A stretch of 23,755 nt of DNA. It comes from JBKPDV01 sp046728075 (GTDB lineage Bacteria; Acidobacteriota; Thermoanaerobaculia; UBA5066; Gp7-AA6). Both the position numbers and the translations under genes were made by a program. Below, in pieces: positions 1 to 6,903 of this stretch (position 1 is the stretch's first letter; each line of letters opens with the position of its first letter). The notes beneath the pieces were generated by a model. That model saw only the letters and a list, made by a program, of their open reading frames with translations, did not search any database and was not told the DNA's origin. The stretch is taken from the NCBI GenBank assembly GCA_046728075.1, contig JBKPDV010000068.1, positions 1-23,755 of the forward strand. Reading direction: 5' to 3'.

Positions 1-739
1 CGAGCACGGTCAGGCTTCCAGACACGACGGCTCGCGTCGTCGAGCGGCCCACGCCCTCGGCCCCGCCGGTCGTATCGTATCCTCGCACACAGGCGATCAA
101 GGAGAAGATCAGCCCGAAGGCCGCGGCCTTGATCAGCCCGGACACGACATCTTCCTTCACGTGGAGGAACTGAAAAGAGTTGTCGACGTAGGACACCGGG
201 TTGGCGCCCAGCAGCTGAACGGCCACGAGATACCCGCCGTACATCCCGACCGCATCTCCGAGGATGACCAGGAGGGGCATCATCACGGTCGCGGCCACGA
301 CTCGAGGGACGATCAGATACTGCACCGGCTCCGTGCCGAGCGACGTCAAAGCGTCTATCTGTTCGGTCACCCGCATGCTACCGAGCTCGGCCGCCATCGC
401 GCTGCCGACGCGACCGGTGACCATGAGCGCCACTAAGACCGGCGCCAGTTCCCGGGTCAGAGAGAGCGCCACGACGCTGCCCACGAGATTCTCCGCGTGG
501 AACCGCGCGAATCCGTTGAAGGTCTGAAGGGCCAGCACCATGCCGGTGAAGAGCGTCGTCACGACGACGACGGGAATCGAGTCGAACCCGACTCTCACCA
601 TCTGGCGCATCAGCTCGGGCACGTCGTAGGGAGGCCGCACCGTCCAGGCCGCCGTGAGCCCGAGCATCTGGAAGAATCGCCCGAACTGCTCGAGGACCCG
701 GAGCACGACGCGGCCGATCGACTCGAAGAATCTGACCAT
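1..739 (-). CDS. mlaE: MlaE-family ABC transporter permease (3' end beyond window)
   Basis: Inner-membrane permease of an Mla-type ABC importer/exporter that moves phospholipids or other lipids between inner and outer membranes. Reading the minus strand from the ATG at 739 gives 246 codons without a stop, running off the left edge. The hallmark MlaE stretch is visible: RELAPVLVALMVTGRVGSA followed by a TEQIDAL motif and the GTEPVQYLIVPR segment, then hydrophobic helices. The family is about 250-270 residues, so nearly the whole protein is present. It begins 9 nt after the alr stop, so it is probably co-transcribed with alr and dnaB; the ATPase (mlaF) and MCE-domain partner would be expected beyond the left edge. 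Family assignment is firm; the exact lipid substrate cannot be seen. Confidence 0.93.
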   Translation of the reverse strand, partial: MVRFFESIGRVVLRVLEQFGRFFQMLGLTAAWTVRPPYDVPELMRQMVRVGFDSIPVVVVTTLFTGMVLALQTFNGFARFHAENLVGSVVALSLTRELAPVLVALMVTGRVGSAMAAELGSMRVTEQIDALTSLGTEPVQYLIVPRVVAATVMMPLLVILGDAVGMYGGYLVAVQLLGANPVSYVDNSFQFLHVKEDVVSGLIKAAAFGLIFSLIACVRGYDTTGGAEGVGRSTTRAVVSGSLTVL

Positions 740-748
740 GGTGCGGAG

Positions 749-1900
749 CTACACGTACACTCGGGGGACACGTGAGCCGATTCCGCAGACGATCTCATAG
801 GGAAGAGTGCCGGCGGCGAGCGCGAGCTCCCAGGCGGTCACTTCTCGCCGCGCGTCGGTGCCGAGAATCACCACTCGGTCTCCCGGCTGCGCGCCGCACT
901 CCGTTGCGTCGACGAGCGTCAAGTCCATGCTGACGGCGCCCACGATGGGCGCCTTCTCCCCCTGCAAGAGTACGGAAACGTGATTGGAAAAGGAGCGTCG
1001 AACGCCGTCATGATAGCCGATCGGGAGAGCCGCGATCGTCGAGGGGCGGGCCGTAACGAAATGCCCTCCGTAGCCGAGCGGCGTTCCGGACGGGACCTGC
1101 TTGACGGCGAGCACACGGGTTTCCAGGCTCATGACCGGCCTGAGCCGGCCGGGATCGGCCTCGAGCGCCGGGGGAATTCCATAGAGCGCGAGTCCCGGAC
1201 GCACGGCCTGGAGGATCGAGCTCGAGTGCTGCAGCAGCGCGGCCGAGTTGGCCGCGTGGATCAGGCCCGGGTCGATGCCGGCAGACGAAAGCCGCTCGAG
1301 GCAATCCCGGAACGTATCGAGCTGCTTCTCCGTCGGGGCCCCCTCCCGTTCATCTGCCCTGGCGAGCTGAGTGAATGTTCCACGTAATTGAATGCCCTTG
1401 GCCCGGGCGAGCAGATCGGCGGCCGCGGAAAGCTCCTCGGGTCGAATCCCCAGGCGGCCCATGCCGGTGTCGATCTTCAGGTGGACGGGGAGCGGCCGAC
1501 GCCACCCTTGCGTCACCTCCGCGTATTCGCGCGCCTGGGAAAGGTCGTACAGGGTCGGCGTCAACTCGTAGGAGGCGTGGAGCGGCGCGTCCCGCGGATC
1601 CGAGAAGTTCAGCAGCAGGATCTCCGACCGGATCCCTCCTCGGCGCAGCTCCAGACCTTCCTCGGCGATCGCGACCCCAAAACAGGGCGCCCCCTCCGCC
1701 TCGAGCCTTCTGGCGGCCGGCACGGCCCCGTGGCCGTAAGCGTCCGCCTTGACGACCGGGAGGACCGTGGCGGCGCCGGCGAGCTCCTGCAGATAAGCGT
1801 AGTTGGCCGCGAGGGCGGAGAGATCGATGACCGCCTTGGTCGGCCGGGAAGGGCGTTGCGAATGAGGCGGCGCGAACGATTTCGAGCCCGGAAACGTCAG
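749..1900 (-). CDS. alr: Alanine racemase, probable CTG start
   Basis: PLP-dependent racemase making D-alanine for peptidoglycan. With the proposed start it has 383 residues, the usual family length. PLP lysine lies in VVKADAYGHG (K51), the PLP-phosphate region includes RPGLALYG, and the second catalytic base is Tyr277 in GYGGHF. Start choice: homology begins at RPTKAVIDL. No ATG, GTG or TTG lies in frame between there and an ATG at 2101, which would add 67 low-complexity residues covering another small ORF out of frame. The CTG at 1900-1898 has GGAGG 5 nt upstream and overlaps the stop of that small ORF as CTGA, matching the 4-nt overlaps seen elsewhere in the window. The alternative is 749-2101 (450 residues). 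The enzyme call is firm; the CTG start is inferred. Confidence 0.92.
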   Translation of the reverse strand: MTFPGSKSFAPPHSQRPSRPTKAVIDLSALAANYAYLQELAGAATVLPVVKADAYGHGAVPAARRLEAEGAPCFGVAIAEEGLELRRGGIRSEILLLNFSDPRDAPLHASYELTPTLYDLSQAREYAEVTQGWRRPLPVHLKIDTGMGRLGIRPEELSAAADLLARAKGIQLRGTFTQLARADEREGAPTEKQLDTFRDCLERLSSAGIDPGLIHAANSAALLQHSSSILQAVRPGLALYGIPPALEADPGRLRPVMSLETRVLAVKQVPSGTPLGYGGHFVTARPSTIAALPIGYHDGVRRSFSNHVSVLLQGEKAPIVGAVSMDLTLVDATECGAQPGDRVVILGTDARREVTAWELALAAGTLPYEIVCGIGSRVPRVYV

Positions 1901-2118
1901 CAGCTCCTCCGGACGGCGGCTTTGAGAGCCAGGACCATGCGGGTGAGCGGATGGACGCGACTCTGCAGGCGATACGCCGCTGGCGCGGGGAGCACGCGCA
2001 TCTCCCGCGAGCGCAAAAGCTGCGCGACCTTTCCGGACGCCGCGCCCGTAGCGATCCGCCGTGTTCCCTCGCGCGGATCGTCTCCCGGTGCCGTCTCCCA
2101 AACGTCTTCGACTTTCAT
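1897..2118 (-). CDS. Small hypothetical protein (73 residues) between dnaB and alr
   Basis: I do not recognise this product. The ORF starts with MKVEDVWETAPGDD, continues with a basic middle, and ends in a helical-looking stretch containing RVHPLTRMVLALKAAVRR. No signal peptide or metal motif is visible. It starts 25 nt after the dnaB stop with a purine-rich AAGGGG sequence about 8 nt upstream, and its TGA overlaps the proposed CTG start of alr. It occupies the space that an over-extended alr reading frame would otherwise claim, and its composition is less biased than that alternative frame. It could be a translational-coupling ORF for alr, a real small protein, or chance. Moderate confidence only. 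Confidence 0.45.
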   Translation of the reverse strand: MKVEDVWETAPGDDPREGTRRIATGAASGKVAQLLRSREMRVLPAPAAYRLQSRVHPLTRMVLALKAAVRRSC

Positions 2119-2143
2119 TTGCTTGGCCCCTTCTCCGCTCCCA

Positions 2144-3502
2144 TCAGAACGGCTCTCCGGGCGCGGTGGCCGGGCCGGCGTAGTTGGCGAAAGTCATGTG
2201 GTCGGGAAGGAAGACCAACGGGAACTCGCCCGTGGGCCCGTTGCGTTGCTTGGAGATGATCACGTCGGCGATTCCCTTGCGCTCCGTGTTTCGGTCGTAG
2301 AGCTCCTCGCGGTAGAGGAAAATGACGAGGTCCGCGTCTTGTTCGATCGATCCGCTATCGCGCAGGTCGGCGAGCTGCGGCTTCTTCTGATCCCCTTTCC
2401 GCGATTCCGGCTGACGGGAGAGCTGCGAGAGCGCGACGATCGGAACGTGGAGCTCCTTGGCCAGCAGCTTGAGACCGCGAGAGATCTGCGAGACTTCCTG
2501 TGTGCGGTTGTCGAAGCGGCCGTGGCCGGCCATCAGCTGCAGGTAGTCCACGATCAGAACGTCCAGGCCCGCCTCTCGTTTCAACCGCTGGGCCTTCGCC
2601 CGCATCGTCGGGACGGAGAGCGCCCCCTGATCATCGACATAGAACTTCGCGCCCGCAATCTTCGTCTGAGCCAGCACGAGCCTGCCGATCGCCTCCTTCG
2701 AAGCGTACCCGTCGCGGACCTTCTTCGCGTCCACATCCGCTTCCGAGCAGAGAACGCGGAAACCGAGCTGCTCCTTTGACATTTCCAGCGAGAAGAAGCC
2801 GACCGCCTTTCCCTCGCGCAGGGCGACGTGCTGGGCGATGTTGAGCGCCAGGGACGTCTTTCCCACCGACGGCCGCGCCGCCAGAATGATCAGATCGGTC
2901 GCCTGGAAGCCCGACGTCATGCGGTCGAGCTCCGTGTAGCCCGTCGCCAGGCCCGACAGCATTCCCTGTCGGTTGCGGGCCTGCTCGATCACCTCCAGGT
3001 TGTGCTTGACGACCTGCCCGATCTGGGTGAACGCCTCTCGCACGGAGTCGTCGGCGATCGAGAAGATCTCGCCGGTGATCTCCCCGAGCAGCTCCTCGGC
3101 CCCCTTTTCCTGCGCGAGCCCGTGCTCGACCGCCCGCCGCCCGGCGAAGATCAGCCGCCGCAGCGTCGACTTCTCCTTGACGATCCTGGCGTAGTGCTCG
3201 ACGTTGCCCACGTCGGGCACGGCATCCATCAGGGACGTCAGGTAGGCGCTGCTGATCCGCTGCCCGGCGCCCGTCGAGAGCTGCTCCTTCAAGGTCAGCA
3301 CGTCGATCTCCGAGGAGTGGAGAAAGAGATCGAGCATTGCGTGATAAATGCGCCGGTGGTCGTCGGTCGAGAAATCCTCTTCGCGAAGAATCGGCACGGC
3401 AACCGCCATCACCGACGAGTCGGCGAGGATGGCGCCCAAGATCGCCTGTTCGGCTTCCAGACTGCGAGGAAGGGCTCGCTCAGTGGTGATGTCTTCGATC
3501 AT
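2144..3502 (-). CDS. dnaB: Replicative DNA helicase DnaB
   Basis: Hexameric 5'-3' helicase that unwinds the replication fork. It has 452 residues, normal for DnaB. The N-terminal helical domain starts LPRSLEAEQAILGAIL (11-26), the linker precedes TGYTELDRMTSGFQ (187-200), the Walker A is ARPSVGKTS (209-217) and the Walker B region is LIVDYLQLM (316-324), followed by the sensor/arginine-finger segment LADLRDSGSIEQDAD. No intein interrupts it. It heads the minus-strand run dnaB - 73-residue ORF - alr - mlaE. The 300-nt gap upstream carries a possible TTGACA promoter and sequences resembling DnaA boxes. Confidence 0.97.
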   Translation of the reverse strand: MIEDITTERALPRSLEAEQAILGAILADSSVMAVAVPILREEDFSTDDHRRIYHAMLDLFLHSSEIDVLTLKEQLSTGAGQRISSAYLTSLMDAVPDVGNVEHYARIVKEKSTLRRLIFAGRRAVEHGLAQEKGAEELLGEITGEIFSIADDSVREAFTQIGQVVKHNLEVIEQARNRQGMLSGLATGYTELDRMTSGFQATDLIILAARPSVGKTSLALNIAQHVALREGKAVGFFSLEMSKEQLGFRVLCSEADVDAKKVRDGYASKEAIGRLVLAQTKIAGAKFYVDDQGALSVPTMRAKAQRLKREAGLDVLIVDYLQLMAGHGRFDNRTQEVSQISRGLKLLAKELHVPIVALSQLSRQPESRKGDQKKPQLADLRDSGSIEQDADLVIFLYREELYDRNTERKGIADVIISKQRNGPTGEFPLVFLPDHMTFANYAGPATAPGEPF

Positions 3503-3518
3503 CGGAGGACTGCGGGCG

Positions 3519-3548
3519 ATTCTTCTGTCGTTGGGAGAGCGCTGTCAA
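3519..3548 (-). promoter_or_regulatory. Possible sigma-70-type promoter of dnaB
   Basis: On the minus strand a perfect TTGACA (3548-3543) is followed after 18 nt by AAGAAT (3524-3519), 16 nt before the dnaB ATG. The -35 is strong and the -10 weak, so the call is tentative. Confidence 0.35.
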
Positions 3549-3630
3549 CTTTGCACAGGCCTCGAAGACCGGTGCGCATCCGACTGGACAGGCGAAAAAA
3601 GTTTCTTCCACAGAGGCGACGATTTCCACA
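3549..3630 (+). other. Cluster of DnaA-box-like sequences upstream of dnaB
   Basis: Three nonamers resemble the DnaA box TTATNCACA with two mismatches each: CTTTGCACA (3549-3557), TCTTCCACA (3604-3612) and ATTTCCACA (3622-3630). The last two share TTCCACAG and are spaced 18 nt apart. The rest of 3503-3670 shows no gene. This could be DnaA control of dnaB, or chance in a relatively AT-rich gap. Confidence 0.2.
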
Positions 3631-3670
3631 GATCGATTGCTAATCGAGATGTGGGACAAATAAGGTCCGA

Positions 3671-3815
3671 GCTGAAAGTTTTCAGCTTTCAGCTTTCAGC
3701 CAGAGGTCGATTCGTTGGCCAGTCGGGCGTTGGGTAATGCCTATGTCAGATCTGATATAGAGCTATCGTCCGCCTGGGTCAGCTGAAAGCTGTGAGCTGA
3801 TAGCTGTCAGCTACC
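3671..3815. repeat. Inverted pair of heptamer arrays at the 3' end of the DsrE-like gene
   Basis: Left arm: GCTGAAA at 3671-3677, then TTTCAGC three times (3680-3700). Right arm, from 3781: AGCTGAA, AGCTGTG, AGCTGAT, AGCTGTC, AGCTACC, phased exactly every 7 nt to 3815. GCTGAAA is the reverse complement of TTTCAGC, so the two arms, separated by about 80 nt, can pair. The right arm contains the TAG stop (3813-3811) of the minus-strand DsrE-like gene. The position suits a 3'-end hairpin. Confidence 0.8.
3741..3760. promoter_or_regulatory. 20-bp near-perfect palindrome
   Basis: CTATGTCAGATCTGATATAG reads the same on both strands except for one mismatched pair. It sits between the two heptamer arms, about 240 nt upstream of dnaB. 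It may be an operator or the tip of a cruciform formed by the flanking arms; no binding protein can be named. Confidence 0.4.
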
Positions 3816-4200
3816 AGACGAACGACCGCTCCGCCCTCCGGATCAGCGAGATCGTGGTCGGCCAACCGACGATTCCGTCCACGTGCTGGCGCACGGCGTC
3901 GGGGGTTTCCGTGCCGCCGACCATCGAGGCCGAGCACGCGAGCATCCGCACGCGGCCGGTTTCCCGGGCCTCTGCGAAGAGCCGCGCGACACGCTCCAGT
4001 CCCGACGCGTCCTCGTGGAGCTGTCCCGACGCGAGCAAGTCCAGGGCTCTGTCGAACCAGACGAGAGTGACATCGACACCGAGCGATACGGCGGCCGCTG
4101 TCATGGCTGCGGCCTCGTAGAGCACGTCGGGAGCGTCGCGCTGGACGAGCAGGACCCAGAAAGGACCGTCTCCAGCCGCGGAGGACGGATTCCGGCTCAA
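3811..4200 (-). CDS. DsrE-like small protein, TTG start
   Basis: 129-residue soluble protein with a DsrE/DsrF/YchN-type pattern: a buried strand (FWVLLVQRDAP), a helix with EAAAMTAAAVSLGVDVTLVWFD, and a late RVRMLACSASM strand with Cys89 where DsrE-like proteins often carry a sulfur-handling cysteine. The family takes part in sulfur relay or has no known activity, so the substrate is unknown. The frame stays open up to 4515, but residues upstream of 4200 are shadow of the PHP gene. The TTG at 4200-4198 overlaps the PHP stop as TTGA and gives the natural domain length. It is probably translationally coupled to the PHP gene. Fold call moderate, start inferred. Confidence 0.75.
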   Translation of the reverse strand: MSRNPSSAAGDGPFWVLLVQRDAPDVLYEAAAMTAAAVSLGVDVTLVWFDRALDLLASGQLHEDASGLERVARLFAEARETGRVRMLACSASMVGGTETPDAVRQHVDGIVGWPTTISLIRRAERSFVW

Positions 4201-5021
4201 AGGCGCCGGGAGCGCGCCCGCAGGAGCCCCAGCATCTCGGCCGACCCGAAGACCCCGCCGGGATGTTTGCGCCCCTCCGGCACGCCGTGAAAGTCGCTGC
4301 CAGCCGTCGCGATGAGCTCGAGCTCCTTGGCGAGCTCGCCGAAGCGCGCTTCTTCCTCCGCGCCATGGTCGGGATGGAAGACTTCCACCGCGTCCAGGCC
4401 CTCGGCGGCGAGGCGGCGGATCAGAGTCTCGGAATCGCGATACCAGATGGCGTGGGCGAGCGAGGAAACGCCTCCCGCCGCCCGAATCGCCGTGACGACC
4501 TCGACCGCCGCCCACTTCTCCGACCCCACATACCAGGGGTGCTGCCGTTTCAGGAACTTATCGAAGGCTTCCTCCTTCGTCGCGGCGTGGCCCGCCTGGA
4601 CCAGGGCACGCGCCAGATGGGGCCGCCCCCACACACCGTCGCCCACATCCGCGCGGATCGCCTCCAGATCGAGCGTGTAACCTGCCGCGACGAGGTTCTG
4701 AGCCATCCGTTCGCCGCGCGTGCGCCGTTTCTCCTGGCGCTCCTTCAGGCGGGCATTGAATTCCGAATGGTTCTCGTCGACGAAGAGCGCCAGGATGTGG
4801 ATGTCGTCCTGTCCCTCGAAGTCCGCCGAGATCTCGGCCCCGGAGATGAGCTCGAGACCGAGGCGCGCCGCCTCGGTCCGCGCCTCGGGCAGGCCGGCCA
4901 GAGTGTCGTGATCGGTCAGCGCGAAGGCCTCGATCCCGGCCACCGACATCTTCTGCGCCAGCTGCGACGGTGAATCCAGTCCGTCGGAAACGTTCGAGTG
5001 ACTGTGGAGATCGATGCGCAT
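4197..5021 (-). CDS. PHP-domain metal-dependent phosphoesterase
   Basis: 274-residue stand-alone PHP protein, similar in layout to nucleoside 3',5'-bisphosphate phosphatase / RNase AM (YciV/TrpH type). Metal ligands are visible: HSHSNVSDG (6-14), TDHD (36-39), Glu63 in GAEIS, His135 in GRPHLA, His190 in SSLAHAIW, and the closing SDFHG (242-246). Family members hydrolyse phosphate monoesters of small nucleotides or degrade short RNA 5'-3'; which applies here cannot be told from sequence. It is divergent from polX with 57 nt between the starts, and its stop overlaps the start of the DsrE-like gene. A TAACAT element 6 nt before the ATG and the lack of a Shine-Dalgarno sequence suggest a leaderless mRNA. 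Confidence 0.9.
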   Translation of the reverse strand: MRIDLHSHSNVSDGLDSPSQLAQKMSVAGIEAFALTDHDTLAGLPEARTEAARLGLELISGAEISADFEGQDDIHILALFVDENHSEFNARLKERQEKRRTRGERMAQNLVAAGYTLDLEAIRADVGDGVWGRPHLARALVQAGHAATKEEAFDKFLKRQHPWYVGSEKWAAVEVVTAIRAAGGVSSLAHAIWYRDSETLIRRLAAEGLDAVEVFHPDHGAEEEARFGELAKELELIATAGSDFHGVPEGRKHPGGVFGSAEMLGLLRARSRRL

Positions 5022-5027
5022 GCCGGA

Positions 5028-5056
5028 ATGTTACCGCGAGAGTTCGACTCAGTCAG
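5028..5056 (-). promoter_or_regulatory. Promoter of the PHP gene, leaderless type
   Basis: Minus strand: CTGACT (5056-5051), 17-nt spacer, TAACAT (5033-5028), then 6 nt to the ATG at 5021. That distance would place transcription start at or next to the start codon. It overlaps the polX promoter on the other strand. Confidence 0.5.
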
Positions 5057-5071
5057 GAGCCCGCCTACAAT
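5043..5071 (+). promoter_or_regulatory. Promoter of polX, leaderless type
   Basis: TTCGAC (5043-5048), exactly 17 nt, TACAAT (5066-5071), then 7 nt to the GTG start at 5079. No Shine-Dalgarno sequence precedes the GTG. Good hexamers at ideal spacing; it supports the GTG as the real start, because an ATG at 4998 would lie upstream of the promoter. Confidence 0.6.
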
Positions 5072-5078
5072 CCCTCGC

Positions 5079-6818
5079 GTGGACAAGAAGGAGGTCGCTC
5101 GCATCCTCGAAGAGACCGCCGCAATGCTCGAGCTCGCCGGTGAGAATCGCTTCAAGGTGATCGCTTACGAGAACGGGGCGCGCGCCGTGCTCGGCTTTCC
5201 GGGAGACCTTTCGCAAGCCGTCGCCTCGCGCGAACTCCTCGGAGTGCCAGGGATCGGCGCCGGTCTCTTCGCCGCGATCGAAAACCTGCTCGCGACGGGA
5301 GAGTTCGATCTCCACGAAGAGCTGAGCGCGGCCTATCCGCCGTCGTTGCGGGAATGCCTGCGCGTGCCGGGGTTCGGCGCGCGCAAGGCCAAGCTTCTCT
5401 ATGAAAAGCTCGGCGTCGATTCGATCGAAGCGCTCGAGCGAGTCTGCCGCGAGGGGACGCTCGAGCAGCTAAAGGGTTTCGGGGCCAAGACCGCCGAAAG
5501 GATTCTCAAGGGAATCGCGGTGCTGCGCGCGAGCGCCGGCTACCATCGGTATCCGCGCGCCCGGGCCCGGGCCGAGCAGGCCGCGGCGGAGCTGGCTCGC
5601 ACGGGACTGACCCGGTCGATCGAGATCGCCGGAAGCCTGCGGCGCCGCAAGGAGGTGATCCGGGACATCGACCTCGTCGCTACCTCCCCCGATCCCGCCC
5701 TCCTCTCGCACGCGTTTCGGACTCAATTCGGCGTCGCAGAGGTCATCGGTTCGGGCGAGACGAAGACCTCGGTCCGCTTCGCCGACGGCCTCGCCGCCGA
5801 TCTGCGTGTCGTCTCCGACGAAGAGTTCGGGGCGGCCCTGCTTTACTTCACCGGCTCGGAGCTGCACAACACGCAGCTGCGAGGCAGAGCCAAGCGCCTG
5901 GGCTTGAAGTTGAACGAGTACGGTCTCTTCCACGCGGAATCGCTAGAGCGCCTCGAGGCGGGCGACGAGACCCAGATCTATGGCCAGCTGGGGCTCCCCT
6001 TTATCGAGCCGGAGCTTCGCGAGGGGAGAGGAGAGATCGAAGCGGCCGAGCGCGGAGAGCTTCCGCGGCTGGTCGAGGAAAAAGACCTGCGAGGCCTCAT
6101 CCACATCCACACGAACGAATCCGACGGGCGCGCCTCCCTCGAAGAGATGCTCGCGGGAGTGGATGAAGCAGGTTACGAATATGCCGCGATCACCGACCAC
6201 AGCCAGACCGCGGCTTATGCCGGAGGGTTGACCCCCGAGCGCGTGCTCGCCCAGCGGGCGCAGATCCGAGCGCTCGCGCCGCGCTTCCCGCGGCTGCGAA
6301 TCTTCCACGGAACGGAGGCCGACATCCTGCCGGACGGATCGATCGACTTCGGCGACGAGTTCCTCGAAGGGTTCGACGTCGTCGTCGCGTCGGTCCACTC
6401 GCGGTTTGGCCTGCCGCGCGACGAGCAAACACAGCGGCTGATCCGAGCGGTTCGCAACCCGCGGGTCTCGATCCTGGGGCACCCGAGCGGCCGGCTGCTT
6501 CTCTCGCGCGATCCGGTCGACGCGGATCTCGAGGCCGTCGTGGCTGCGGCCGCGGAGGCCGGCTGCGCGATCGAGATCAACTGCAATCCCGAGCGGCTGG
6601 ATCTGGACTGGCGGCTTTGCCGGCAGGCCGTCGACGCGGGCGCGCTCCTCTCGATCGATCCCGACGCCCACTCCGTCGCAGAGCTCGGCCTCGTCCCGTA
6701 CGGCGTTGGAATCGCGCGAAAGGGCTGGGTGACAAAGGAAGCGACTCTGAACGCCAAGAGCATAAAGGACTTCATCACCTGGCTCGAGAATCGCCGCGGC
6801 AGACCCCTGACAGCATAG
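5079..6818 (+). CDS. polX: DNA polymerase/3'-5' exonuclease PolX
   Basis: Family X repair polymerase fused to a C-terminal PHP nuclease, used in base-excision repair. With the GTG start it has 579 residues, close to the usual 570-575. The N-terminal helix-hairpin-helix 8-kDa region includes GVPGIGAGL (55-63) and VPGFGARKAK (96-105). The polymerase palm has GSLRRRKEVIRDIDLV (185-200), where Asp196 and Asp198 bind metal, and the third carboxylate Asp241 in ADLRVV. The PHP domain carries HIHTNESDG (342-350) and TDHS (372-375) and continues to the end. Upstream ATG codons add residues with no family match and precede the likely promoter, so GTG 5079 is preferred. Divergent from another PHP protein. 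Confidence 0.95.
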   Translation: MDKKEVARILEETAAMLELAGENRFKVIAYENGARAVLGFPGDLSQAVASRELLGVPGIGAGLFAAIENLLATGEFDLHEELSAAYPPSLRECLRVPGFGARKAKLLYEKLGVDSIEALERVCREGTLEQLKGFGAKTAERILKGIAVLRASAGYHRYPRARARAEQAAAELARTGLTRSIEIAGSLRRRKEVIRDIDLVATSPDPALLSHAFRTQFGVAEVIGSGETKTSVRFADGLAADLRVVSDEEFGAALLYFTGSELHNTQLRGRAKRLGLKLNEYGLFHAESLERLEAGDETQIYGQLGLPFIEPELREGRGEIEAAERGELPRLVEEKDLRGLIHIHTNESDGRASLEEMLAGVDEAGYEYAAITDHSQTAAYAGGLTPERVLAQRAQIRALAPRFPRLRIFHGTEADILPDGSIDFGDEFLEGFDVVVASVHSRFGLPRDEQTQRLIRAVRNPRVSILGHPSGRLLLSRDPVDADLEAVVAAAAEAGCAIEINCNPERLDLDWRLCRQAVDAGALLSIDPDAHSVAELGLVPYGVGIARKGWVTKEATLNAKSIKDFITWLENRRGRPLTA

Positions 6819-6828
6819 CCTTCGCCCT

Positions 6829-6855
6829 TCGCTCCAGCGCGCGTCGCTCCAGCGC
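6829..6855 (+). repeat. 12-bp direct repeat after polX
   Basis: TCGCTCCAGCGC occurs at 6829-6840 and 6844-6855, 15 nt apart, just downstream of the polX stop. Short, and possibly chance in GC-rich sequence. Confidence 0.4.
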
Positions 6856-6865
6856 CCAGCGGTAG

Positions 6866-6894
6866 TTGACAATTAGTAACTAACTGTATATTTA
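6866..6894 (+). promoter_or_regulatory. Promoter and operator of the TetR-efflux operon
   Basis: A perfect TTGACA (6866-6871) is followed by TATATT (6887-6892, 15-nt spacing) or TATTTA (6889-6894, 17-nt spacing). Between them lies the palindrome TTAGTAACTAA (6873-6883, 5-1-5), placed where a bound TetR dimer would block polymerase. The start codon is 9-11 nt after the -10 with no Shine-Dalgarno sequence. This 40-nt patch is strikingly AT-rich for the window. Autoregulation is inferred. Confidence 0.7.
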
Positions 6895-6903
6895 TTAACC
6901 CCG

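Noticed and set aside
1388..2779. 463-codon plus-strand frame crossing alr and dnaB
   Set aside because: Antisense to both genes, no start context or motif.
4201..4515. Upstream extension of the DsrE-like frame
   Set aside because: Overlaps the PHP gene in another frame and is low-complexity; the TTG at 4200 gives a normal domain.
6819..6865. Possible rho-independent terminator after polX
   Set aside because: Only a short direct repeat is seen, with no stem followed by a T-tract.
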